In this document: in pieces, positions 18,693 to 26,695 of the stretch
Position numbering within the stretch: position 1 is the first letter of the stretch
Layout: each line of letters starts with the position of its first letter
NCBI GenBank assembly: GCA_043554545.1
Contig: CP121337.1
Coordinates: 372,001 to 436,000 of the forward strand
DNA: 64,000 bases
Direction of reading: 5' to 3'
DNA from: UBA7330 sp043554545
GTDB lineage: Bacteria > Bacteroidota > Bacteroidia > Cytophagales > Cyclobacteriaceae
Translations under genes and position numbers: made by a program
Notes under the pieces: model-generated
Databases searched by the model: none
The model's input: only the letters and a program-made list of their open reading frames with translations
What the model was told of the DNA's origin: nothing

Positions 18693-20123
18693 ATGTTTCA
18701 ATTTTTTAATTATTCCGCTCCCTTTGTACTGGTGGTTTTACTGTTCGCTGCCTGTGCTGGTTCAGAAGAAAAAGACTTTAGCAGACCCAACATTATATTA
18801 CTTATGGCAGATGATCAGGGGTGGGGTGATACTGGTTATAATGGACACCCTTATTTGAAAACACCTAACCTGGACGCCATGGCAGCCAATGGAGCAAGGT
18901 TTGAACGTTTTTATGCGGCTTCTGCGGTGTGTTCCCCCACAAGAGGCAGCGTGATGACAGGTAGACACCCACTCCGTTATGGAATATGCTTTGCCAATTG
19001 TGGCCATATCAAAGAGGAAGAGATTACCCTGGGTGAGATGGTAAAAGAGAAAGGGTATACGACTGGTCATTTTGGAAAATGGCACCTGGGAACTCTCACC
19101 AAAGATACGCTTGATGCAAACCGAGGAGGAAGACCAAAGTTCGATGAGCATTATGCGCCTCCATGGCAACATGGATTTGATCATAGTTTTGTGACAGAAT
19201 CAAAAGTGCCTACCTGGAATCCTATGATTACACCACCCAAATCTTCCGGAGATGTAAATGGAAAACTGATTGAAGGTGAGCCTTTTGGTACCTATTACTG
19301 GACTGGTCCGGGACAAATTGAAACCAATAACCTGCAAGGAGATGATTCAAGGGTAATCATGGATCGTGCAATTTCTTTTATGGAGGAGGCTTCTGAATCA
19401 GGTCAACCTTTTCTGAGTATTATCTGGTTTCACGCACCACATCTACCGGTATTGACAGGAGATAGTTACCGACGACCATATGCAAGTTTATCGGAAGATC
19501 AACAGCACTATTATGGAGTTATCTCTGCGTTAGATGAACAGGTGGGTCGCCTAAGAAATACATTGCAAGAGTTAGGAATTGATGACAACACCCTGCTCTT
19601 TTATACCAGTGATAATGGCCCTGAGGGAGGTTCAGTAAAAGGAAGAACACAAGGTTTAACCAATGGATTGAAAGGAAGAAAGAGAAGCCTGTATGAGGGG
19701 GGTATTCGGGTACCCGGCATTATGGAATGGCCTGGCGTTGTCGCACCGGGTACTATCATCAATACCCCGTGTTTTACCTCTGACTATTTTCCAACCATTG
19801 CTAATATTCTCGAGATCAATTTGGAAAAGTATCAACGGCCATTCGATGGTAGTGACATTTTACCTATTGTCAAGGGAGCCGTCGCGCAGCGCAATAAGGA
19901 TCTGGCTTTCTCAATTAAAAAACAGGAAGCCCTGATCAGTGCTGATTTCAAAATATATAGTTCAGATGGTGGCAAGACATTTGAATTGTACAACCTACTC
20001 AGTGATCCGGGTGAACAAAAAAATCTATCTGAAACTGAGCCAGAGAAATTACAGGAATTAGTGTCCTTATGGAAAAACTGGAAACAATCCCAGGAAAAGA
20101 GCGCCTTAGGTGATGACTATTAG
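18693..20123 (+). CDS. Type I sulfatase (arylsulfatase family), lipoprotein
   Basis: 476 residues. Signal peptide with lipobox FAAC (Cys near residue 23). The sulfatase core begins with ILLMADDQGWGDTGYNGHP (metal-binding DD). The formylglycine motif CSPTR has its cysteine at C80, so activation needs a formylglycine-generating enzyme acting on Cys-type sites. Other landmarks are GHFGKWHLG, FHAPHLPV, FYTSDNGPEGG, and the usual RVPGIMEWPG and C-terminal LYNLLSDPGEQKNLS. It removes a sulfate ester from a carbohydrate in the periplasm. The exact position (rhamnose-3-sulfate is the obvious ulvan candidate) cannot be read from sequence. Confidence 0.9.
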   Translation: MFQFFNYSAPFVLVVLLFAACAGSEEKDFSRPNIILLMADDQGWGDTGYNGHPYLKTPNLDAMAANGARFERFYAASAVCSPTRGSVMTGRHPLRYGICFANCGHIKEEEITLGEMVKEKGYTTGHFGKWHLGTLTKDTLDANRGGRPKFDEHYAPPWQHGFDHSFVTESKVPTWNPMITPPKSSGDVNGKLIEGEPFGTYYWTGPGQIETNNLQGDDSRVIMDRAISFMEEASESGQPFLSIIWFHAPHLPVLTGDSYRRPYASLSEDQQHYYGVISALDEQVGRLRNTLQELGIDDNTLLFYTSDNGPEGGSVKGRTQGLTNGLKGRKRSLYEGGIRVPGIMEWPGVVAPGTIINTPCFTSDYFPTIANILEINLEKYQRPFDGSDILPIVKGAVAQRNKDLAFSIKKQEALISADFKIYSSDGGKTFELYNLLSDPGEQKNLSETEPEKLQELVSLWKNWKQSQEKSALGDDY

Positions 20124-20197
20124 TGTGCGGTATGTTTCAGACATCTTGGAATAAATAGACAAACAGGGTATATTGAAAGCGCTAATCTAAAAACCTA

Positions 20198-21664
20198 ATG
20201 AAGCATTTTCTTATTATTCAACTGTTGGCATTTTATCTTTTTAGCTGCCAAAATAAAGAAGAAATAAAACCCAACATCCTGTTTTTCTTCGCCGATGACC
20301 AGCGGGCAGATGCACTCGGTTGTGCAGGTAATCCTTATATCAATACGCCAAACATAGATCAGTTGGCAGAACGTGGAATACGTTTTACCAATAGCTATAT
20401 TATGGGTGGACACCATGGAGCTATCTGCGCACCAAGTAGGGCAATGCTGATGAGTGGTAAAAGCTTATTTCATGTATATGATAAGCTTGAGGGAGTAAGG
20501 ACCATGCCCATGCATTTTGGTGACAATGGATATGAGACTTTTGGCACAGGTAAGTGGCACAACAAGGCAACTACTTTTGAAGCTTCCTTTCAAAAGGGAG
20601 AAAATGTATTCCTCGGTGGAATGTCTGACCACTACAAAGTACCAAGTCGAAATATGGGGGTGGATGGTAAGCTAACTGAGCCAGAAGATAAAGGATTCTC
20701 GACAGATCTTTTTGTAGATGCAGCCATCAATTTTTTAGATGATTATAAGAAAGGATCTCGTGAAAATCCATTTTTTTGCTACGTCGCATTTACAGCACCT
20801 CATGACCCCAGATCGCCACGGGATCAATACATTGGGATGTATGAGGATGATGCCATGCCCCTACCAGGCAATTTTAAAGATGTTCACCCCTTTGCATTTG
20901 ATAACATGCGGATTAGGGATGAAAACCTGGCACCCTGGCCTCGAACTCCGGATATGGTCCGAAAATCATTGGCCGACTACTATGCATTGATCAGTCACAT
21001 TGATGATCGGGTAGGGGATATCATCAACAAATTGAAAGCAGACGGCTTATATGAAAATACGATCATTGTATATGCAGCAGACAATGGATTGGCAGTGGGA
21101 AGTCATGGCTTGCTTGGAAAGCAAAACCTCTATGAGCACAGCATGAAAGTGCCGCTCATTATTTCAGGACCCGGAATACCGAAGGCGCAAATAAATGAGG
21201 CCTTTGTTTACTTGTTTGATCTGTTCCCAACGCTTGCTGAACTGTGTCATTTACCTGCACCGGATGGTGTGGATGGCAAAAATATTCTTCCGCTCATCAA
21301 TGGGGAATCTGAAGGGGTACGATCCAGTATTTTTACCGCTTATAGGCATACGGTTAGGGCCGTGCGTACCGATGATTGGAAAATGATTCGTTATCCGGAT
21401 CGAGACTACACACAGCTATTTAACCTGAAAGATGACCCACTGGAATTAAACAATCTGGTAGCATCCAATCCATCCAAAGCCGAAGAATTAAAAGTATTGA
21501 TGAATCAGTGGCAATTGGATACAGATGATACCGCCAGCTATACAGCCAAAACCATTAAACCAATGGATTATAACCCTCAGGAATTTATCCAGGTTCCTGA
21601 CAGACATCAGCCAGCATATGTGCTGAAGCGTTATTTTGGTATTGATGAAGAAGAAAACCAGTAA
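20198..21664 (+). CDS. Type I sulfatase, lipoprotein
   Basis: 488 residues. Lipoprotein-type signal with cysteine near residue 16 (YLFSC). Core motifs are ILFFFADDQRADALGCAGNP and CAPSRAMLMSGK with the modifiable cysteine C77. GTGKWHN, FTAPHDPR, YAADNGLAVGSHGLLGKQNL and VRTDDWKMIRYP follow. The DQRADALG and GLLGKQNLYEH segments resemble the iduronate- and choline-sulfatase-like branch rather than the arylsulfatase-A-like branch of the 18693 gene, so the two probably attack different sulfate positions. It is 24 bp upstream of the enolase-superfamily gene and likely in one transcript. Confidence 0.89.
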   Translation: MKHFLIIQLLAFYLFSCQNKEEIKPNILFFFADDQRADALGCAGNPYINTPNIDQLAERGIRFTNSYIMGGHHGAICAPSRAMLMSGKSLFHVYDKLEGVRTMPMHFGDNGYETFGTGKWHNKATTFEASFQKGENVFLGGMSDHYKVPSRNMGVDGKLTEPEDKGFSTDLFVDAAINFLDDYKKGSRENPFFCYVAFTAPHDPRSPRDQYIGMYEDDAMPLPGNFKDVHPFAFDNMRIRDENLAPWPRTPDMVRKSLADYYALISHIDDRVGDIINKLKADGLYENTIIVYAADNGLAVGSHGLLGKQNLYEHSMKVPLIISGPGIPKAQINEAFVYLFDLFPTLAELCHLPAPDGVDGKNILPLINGESEGVRSSIFTAYRHTVRAVRTDDWKMIRYPDRDYTQLFNLKDDPLELNNLVASNPSKAEELKVLMNQWQLDTDDTASYTAKTIKPMDYNPQEFIQVPDRHQPAYVLKRYFGIDEEENQ

Positions 21665-21688
21665 AACCCAAACAGAAAACATTAGATA

Positions 21689-23104
21689 ATGTGGGATAGC
21701 ACAAGAAGAAAATTTATAAAGAAAACTACTGCAGCCTCAATGGGACTGGCCACTATTCATCCATTTTCATATGCAAGTTTGCTAGATAATGGGAGAGGCA
21801 AACAAAAGATTTCCAGGATGAAAATCGCCAAGGTAGATTCTAATTTTGAAAGGGAACCGCTCATCAGACCTTATCGATTCAAAGGGAGTGGCATATCAGA
21901 AAACTGGCAAAGCGTCTGTTACCTTCAAACAGAAGAGGAACTTACCGGTATCGGTTTAGGAACGCAGGGGGTACTATGGTCTGACTCCAAAGTCTTTTTT
22001 GACCATTCTGAAAATGGAGGCAATGCCCTGATGTACGCCATGAGTGAACGGGCTATTCAGATGCTGAAAGGAGCTACCATCACAGATCCTTTGTCAACAC
22101 TGGACGAATTATTGCCAGAGATTCTGTCCTATGGGAAAAAGATTACGCGGAATCCTGATTTAAGAAAAACTTTTGCCTTAAACTCCCTTGTTTGTGTCGA
22201 TAACGCCATATGGAAGCTTTATTATCAGCAAAATGGTTTTAAGAATTTTGATGAGATGATTCCTGACGCTTACAAGCAGGGCTTATCATACCGGCACAAT
22301 AAGGTAGCCAGTATCCCATCATTTAGTGTAGGTACTCCTGTTTCAGAAATCAAGGCGGCAGCCGATCAGGGATATTTTATCATGAAACTCAAGACAGGCT
22401 CATCCGGGACCCAAAAAGAGATGATCAAAAAGGACATTGAGTTTCTTGATCAGCTTCATAAGGCTATTGGTGATTATGAAACACCATATACCCAAAATGG
22501 TAAGATCCCTTATTATTTTGATGCCAATGGGCGATATGAACATGTAGATACACTGAAACGGTTTTTAGATCATGCAGACAAAATCAAAGCATTGGACCAA
22601 ATTGCGTTAGTCGAAGAGCCTTTTGACGAATTCAATGAGACTTTTGTTGGAGACCTGGGTGTACGGATAGCTGCCGACGAGAGTGCGCATACGGACGAGG
22701 AGGCGGCAATTAGAATTGAACAGGGATATACCGCTATCGCGGTTAAGGCCATTGCTAAAACTTTAAGTATGACCATGAAAATCACTCAGTTGGCGTATGA
22801 AAAGAACATACCCTGTTTCTGTGCGGATTTAACCGTAAACCCAATTTTAGTGGATTGGAATAAATCTGTAGCAGCCAGGCTGCAGCCATTCCCTGGCATG
22901 GATATCGGTTTGCAGGAGACCAATGGTCACCAGTTTTATAAAAACTGGGATACCATGATGAGCTATCATCCAAGAGCCGGTGCATCCTGGACGCAAACGA
23001 AAGATGGTGTCTATCCTATTGATCAGCAGTTTTATGAGGAAAGTGCCGGAATATTGATGCCATCGGACCACTATGTAGAGTTATTTCAGCGAATTAGGAG
23101 ATAA
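21689..23104 (+). CDS. Enolase-superfamily (mandelate racemase/muconate lactonizing type) protein with Tat-like signal
   Basis: 471 residues. The N-terminus STRRKFIKKTTAASMGLA is a twin-arginine signal, unusual for this normally cytoplasmic superfamily. The barrel shows a full catalytic set. Candidates are K233 and K235 in MKLKTG as bases, metal ligands D278 (YFDANG), E309/E310 (LVEEPF) and D330 (AADES), and K353 (VKAIAK) on the far side. Such enzymes abstract a proton next to a carboxylate, giving sugar-acid dehydratases, epimerases or cycloisomerases. In this locus a uronic acid product of the lyase or L-rhamnonate is a reasonable but unproven substrate. It sits between a sulfatase and a metallo-hydrolase gene in the same direction. 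Confidence 0.8.
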   Translation: MWDSTRRKFIKKTTAASMGLATIHPFSYASLLDNGRGKQKISRMKIAKVDSNFEREPLIRPYRFKGSGISENWQSVCYLQTEEELTGIGLGTQGVLWSDSKVFFDHSENGGNALMYAMSERAIQMLKGATITDPLSTLDELLPEILSYGKKITRNPDLRKTFALNSLVCVDNAIWKLYYQQNGFKNFDEMIPDAYKQGLSYRHNKVASIPSFSVGTPVSEIKAAADQGYFIMKLKTGSSGTQKEMIKKDIEFLDQLHKAIGDYETPYTQNGKIPYYFDANGRYEHVDTLKRFLDHADKIKALDQIALVEEPFDEFNETFVGDLGVRIAADESAHTDEEAAIRIEQGYTAIAVKAIAKTLSMTMKITQLAYEKNIPCFCADLTVNPILVDWNKSVAARLQPFPGMDIGLQETNGHQFYKNWDTMMSYHPRAGASWTQTKDGVYPIDQQFYEESAGILMPSDHYVELFQRIRR

Positions 23105-23131
23105 GAACGACCTGCCAAAAGCAGGGAAATC

Positions 23132-24532
23132 ATGGATATAAGAATTAAATTTTTAGGAGCTGCCGGTTCCGTCACCGGTTCCAAATACCTCCTGGAGATT
23201 GGGGAGCAAAAGGTATTAGTTGATTGTGGGTTGTTTCAGGGACTCAAAGAGCTAAGAGCCCGTAACTGGAACCCATTCCCCATAGAAGCTGATCAAATAG
23301 ATGCTGTTGTGCTTACACATGCGCACATAGACCACAGCGGCTATCTGCCCAGACTGGTCAAAGAAGGCTTTAAGGGGACAGTTCATTGCACTGCTGCAAC
23401 ACAGGGACTGTTGGAGATCATGTTGCTCGATGCTGCCAAATTGCAGGAAGAAGAAACAAAGTTTGCCAGGAAGAAGGGGTATTCAAAGCATGAAAACCCC
23501 ATACCACTGTTCAATACTGATGACGCTAATTCCGCCTTACAATTGCTTTCTGGTGTAGCCTATGGGGAGTCTGTTGAGGTGCTTCCGGGTATAAAAGCTA
23601 TTTTCAGAGATGCTGGACATATTTTAGGCTCCTCTATCATAGAAATGGAAATTAAGGGGGAAACACAGACTAAAAAGCTTGTTTTCTCCGGAGATTTGGG
23701 CAGGTACAATCGACCCATGTTATATGATCCTGTAACTATTTCAGATGCTGATATATTGTTGGTTGAATCTACTTATGGTGACCGCAATAACGATGTTGAA
23801 GATGTCGAAACGCAGTTTGCCGATCTAATCAATGAAGCCATTGATCGAGGCGGTTGTCTTTTGATACCGGCCTTTGCAGTAGGTAGAACCCAGTTATTGC
23901 TGCATTACATCAAAACCTTAATGGAACAAAATCGGATTCCGGAGATCCCGGTATACGTGGACAGTCCCATGGCAATCAGTACGACAAAACTATATCAGGG
24001 ATATACGGAATATCACAAATTAAGCCAACAGGAACTTTCTGAAAAATCTATTTTTGATTATCCTGCGATCAAATATTATCGTTCACAGGAGGCTTCTAAC
24101 AGTCTGAATAACATAAAGAAGAAGGCCATTATTATTTCTGCCAGTGGCATGTGTACCGGCGGCAGGATTCTTCATCACTTATACCATAGACTCCCCCGGG
24201 AAAATGACACCGTATTAATCGCAGGCTATCAGGCTGAAGGAACACGGGGTAGAAAGTTGTTGGAAGGTGAGCCCACCATCAGGATGTTTGGGCTTGACGT
24301 TCCTGTAAAATGTCACGTGTCACAATTTAATGGGCTATCGGCGCATGCTGATAAAAGTGAGCTGATCAGGTGGTTAGGAAATTTTAAGTCCGCTCCTAAA
24401 ATGACTTTTATTGTACATGGGGAGGTAAAGAGCTCGCAAGCGTTACAACATACACTAAAACATGATTTTGAATGGCAAAACGTATTCCTCCCAGCGTACC
24501 TGGAGTCATTTGATTTGTTTCAGTCTATTTGA
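23132..24532 (+). CDS. Beta-CASP metallo-beta-lactamase-fold hydrolase (RNA exonuclease-like)
   Basis: 466 residues without signal peptide. The metal-binding motif THAHIDHSG is at residues 62-70. Further landmarks are GHILGSS, FSGDLGRYNRPM, VESTYGDR and SASGMCTGGRILHHL, then QFNGLSAHADK and HGE near the end. This is the CPSF/YSH1-like beta-CASP architecture whose characterised members cut RNA. It is inserted in the sugar operon with 27 bp before it and 53 bp after it. Whether it processes the operon mRNA or is merely a passenger cannot be told from the sequence. Confidence 0.87.
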   Translation: MDIRIKFLGAAGSVTGSKYLLEIGEQKVLVDCGLFQGLKELRARNWNPFPIEADQIDAVVLTHAHIDHSGYLPRLVKEGFKGTVHCTAATQGLLEIMLLDAAKLQEEETKFARKKGYSKHENPIPLFNTDDANSALQLLSGVAYGESVEVLPGIKAIFRDAGHILGSSIIEMEIKGETQTKKLVFSGDLGRYNRPMLYDPVTISDADILLVESTYGDRNNDVEDVETQFADLINEAIDRGGCLLIPAFAVGRTQLLLHYIKTLMEQNRIPEIPVYVDSPMAISTTKLYQGYTEYHKLSQQELSEKSIFDYPAIKYYRSQEASNSLNNIKKKAIIISASGMCTGGRILHHLYHRLPRENDTVLIAGYQAEGTRGRKLLEGEPTIRMFGLDVPVKCHVSQFNGLSAHADKSELIRWLGNFKSAPKMTFIVHGEVKSSQALQHTLKHDFEWQNVFLPAYLESFDLFQSI

Positions 24533-24585
24533 CAAGACTCAGCGCAAGTTTTACTATACTTAAGCTAACTTTTATAACTGATTAA

Positions 24586-26034
24586 ATGAGGATCTATATT
24601 CTTTTAGCAACTTTCTTCCTGAGTTCCTGTCAATTTTCAGAGAAAAGCGTATCCGATATTCCGCCAATGGAGGTGGTACCATCACCACAGCAATTAAGCT
24701 ATCAAAAAATGGAGATGGTTGGCTTCATCCACTTTACAGTAAACACCTTTACCAACAAGGAATGGGGATATGGAGATGAGGACCCTGCCATTTTCAATCC
24801 TACAGCATTAGATGCTGAACAGTGGGTAAGAGCGGCCAAAGCCGGTGGGCTGATGGAACTGATCCTGACGGCCAAGCACCATGACGGATTTTGTTTGTGG
24901 CCGAGTAAGTATACTGAACACAGCGTGAAAAATAGTCCATATAAAGCGGGTAAGGGCGATGTGGTCAGGGAGTTTGTTGATGCGTGTAGAAAGTATGGAT
25001 TGAAAGTAGGTTTGTATCTGTCTCCCTGGGACCGCAACCACAAGGGTTATGGCACACCTGAATATATCACTTACTACAGGAATCAGTTAAAAGAACTTCT
25101 CACTGAATATGGTGAGATCAATGAGATCTGGTTTGATGGAGCAAACGGAGGTGATGGCTATTATGGCGGCGCTAATGAGGTCAGGAAAATTGATCGTGAT
25201 ACATATTATGACTGGGAGAATACCATCAAACTTGTTAAGGGGTTACAACCCGATATCAAAATCTTTTCTGATGCTGGTCCTGACATCCGATGGGTTGGGA
25301 ATGAACGCGGTTATGCTGGAGAAACCTTCTGGTCTACCATAAACACAGATTCGGTAACCATTGGGAGTGCTAATACCTCCTATCTGAACAGCGGCGATCC
25401 TGATGGAAATAAATGGGTCATCGGCCAGTGTGATGTCTCTATCCGTCCCGGATGGTTTTATCATCCTGCTCAGGATAGCCTTGTCAAGTCTCCGGAAAAA
25501 CTGATGGATATTTATTATAAATCGGTGGGTCGAAATGGTGTGCTGCTATTGAACTTACCTCCCGACAGACGAGGATTAATCCATGAAAATGATGTTGCAT
25601 CATTAAAAGCTTTCAAAGGCTTGATTGACCAGTCATTTGAAAGGAATTTAGCCATTGGACAAGTATCTGCATCGAATATCAGGATGGACAATAGCAAGTT
25701 TGATCCCGGGCACGTTTTAGATGAAGAAACGGACACCTATTGGGCTGTAGATGATTCTGTGAGAGAAGCTACCCTCACGATCGATCTCCAAAGTGACACG
25801 GAATTCAACCGGATCATTATTCAGGAACCTATTCGATTTGGGCAGCGAATAAGTAAATTTCAAATCTGGATTGAAGCAGCAAATGGTTGGGATTTAATCT
25901 ATGAAGGCACTACCATTGGATATAAGCGAATCCTGAGCTTTGAATCAAGAAAATCTGGTAAATTAAAACTCAAAATCATAGAATCTATGGGACCGCCAGC
26001 TATTGCTAATTTTGAACTATACAATGCCAGGTAA
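24586..26034 (+). CDS. GH29 alpha-L-fucosidase, lipoprotein
   Basis: 482 residues. Lipobox LSSC (Cys15). The GH29 barrel carries FIHFTVNTFTNKEWG, the AKHHDGFCLW motif with HHD at 98-100, and EIWFDGANG with D184 as the expected nucleophile. The C-terminal ~140 residues (from NIRMDNS) look like an F5/8-type discoidin carbohydrate-binding domain. The family releases alpha-L-fucose with retention; some relatives act on other 6-deoxy or galacto-configured sugars. Ulvan lacks fucose, so either the target glycan is not plain ulvan or this enzyme has an altered specificity. It ends the + operon together with the YhcH gene 20 bp downstream. Confidence 0.86.
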   Translation: MRIYILLATFFLSSCQFSEKSVSDIPPMEVVPSPQQLSYQKMEMVGFIHFTVNTFTNKEWGYGDEDPAIFNPTALDAEQWVRAAKAGGLMELILTAKHHDGFCLWPSKYTEHSVKNSPYKAGKGDVVREFVDACRKYGLKVGLYLSPWDRNHKGYGTPEYITYYRNQLKELLTEYGEINEIWFDGANGGDGYYGGANEVRKIDRDTYYDWENTIKLVKGLQPDIKIFSDAGPDIRWVGNERGYAGETFWSTINTDSVTIGSANTSYLNSGDPDGNKWVIGQCDVSIRPGWFYHPAQDSLVKSPEKLMDIYYKSVGRNGVLLLNLPPDRRGLIHENDVASLKAFKGLIDQSFERNLAIGQVSASNIRMDNSKFDPGHVLDEETDTYWAVDDSVREATLTIDLQSDTEFNRIIIQEPIRFGQRISKFQIWIEAANGWDLIYEGTTIGYKRILSFESRKSGKLKLKIIESMGPPAIANFELYNAR

Positions 26035-26054
26035 ATACATTAACCAATAAGAAG

Positions 26055-26519
26055 ATGATACATACGGAAATTAATAGTCAGGAGTCAGTGTTGCTCCAGA
26101 AGAAATATCCTGCTTTGGCAACTGCCATTCAATGGATAAAAGAAAAAGCGGAAAGCTTACCCGAAGGTTCATACCCGTTGGGTGACGGAATTATAGGAAT
26201 GGTTCAGGGCTACAAAACCAGGCCGTTAGAAGAGTCAAAATTTGAAAGCCATATCGAGAACATTGATATTCAATACAGTATTTCTGGAGAAGAGATCATG
26301 GGATGGGAGGATCTTAGCAAGTTAACAGTAAAAACACCTTATAATTCGGATAAAGACGTCACCCTTTATGATATCCCTGAAAAATACCAGCAACTTATCC
26401 TTTCACCCAAACACATGGTTTTACTGTTTCCTGAGGATGGGCACATGCCAAAACTGATGGTCAATCAACCGGAAGAGGTAAGAAAGGTGGTGGTGAAAAT
26501 TGCAATGTCATTATTATAA
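26055..26519 (+). CDS. YhcH/YjgK/YiaL family protein (DUF386)
   Basis: 154 residues, the normal family length, no signal peptide. The family's cupin-like segments are visible: SYPLGDGIIGMVQGY, ESHIENIDIQYSISGEE, and LLFPEDGHMPKL with the conserved glutamate and histidine likely to bind metal. Members occur in sugar catabolic operons (sialic acid, galactosides, uronic acids), with proposed anomerase or isomerase roles that are not well proven. It lies 20 bp after the GH29 gene and ends the first collinear gene block. Confidence 0.85.
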   Translation: MIHTEINSQESVLLQKKYPALATAIQWIKEKAESLPEGSYPLGDGIIGMVQGYKTRPLEESKFESHIENIDIQYSISGEEIMGWEDLSKLTVKTPYNSDKDVTLYDIPEKYQQLILSPKHMVLLFPEDGHMPKLMVNQPEEVRKVVVKIAMSLL

Positions 26520-26556
26520 GTCAACATATGTATAATGTCCAGGGATTTCACTGGAT

Positions 26557-26657
26557 AGCCACAAATTCACGAATAGTATCTTAAATCCAGAACGCCAGCT
26601 TGTCGTCGGTATTTGTGGAGTTTGGCAAAAGATAAATTTATTCGTGCATTCGTGGCT
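26557..26657. repeat. Imperfect inverted repeat, 19-nt arms
   Basis: The left arm 26557-26575 (agccacaaattcacgaata) and the reverse complement of 26639-26657 match at 17 of 19 positions. About 63 bp lie between them. The arm resembles short intergenic repeats with a cacgaattcacgaat core that I associate with Bacteroidota genomes. It sits between the convergent ends of the YhcH and SDR genes and holds no ORF of interest. It could be a small non-autonomous element or transcribed hairpin. Confidence 0.55.
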
Positions 26658-26695
26658 GAAGAAATCAGGAGAATATTTAGTTTTCATCACAAAAA

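Noticed and set aside
18798..19184. 128-residue minus-strand ORF
   Set aside because: Antisense to a complete sulfatase and shows no domain.
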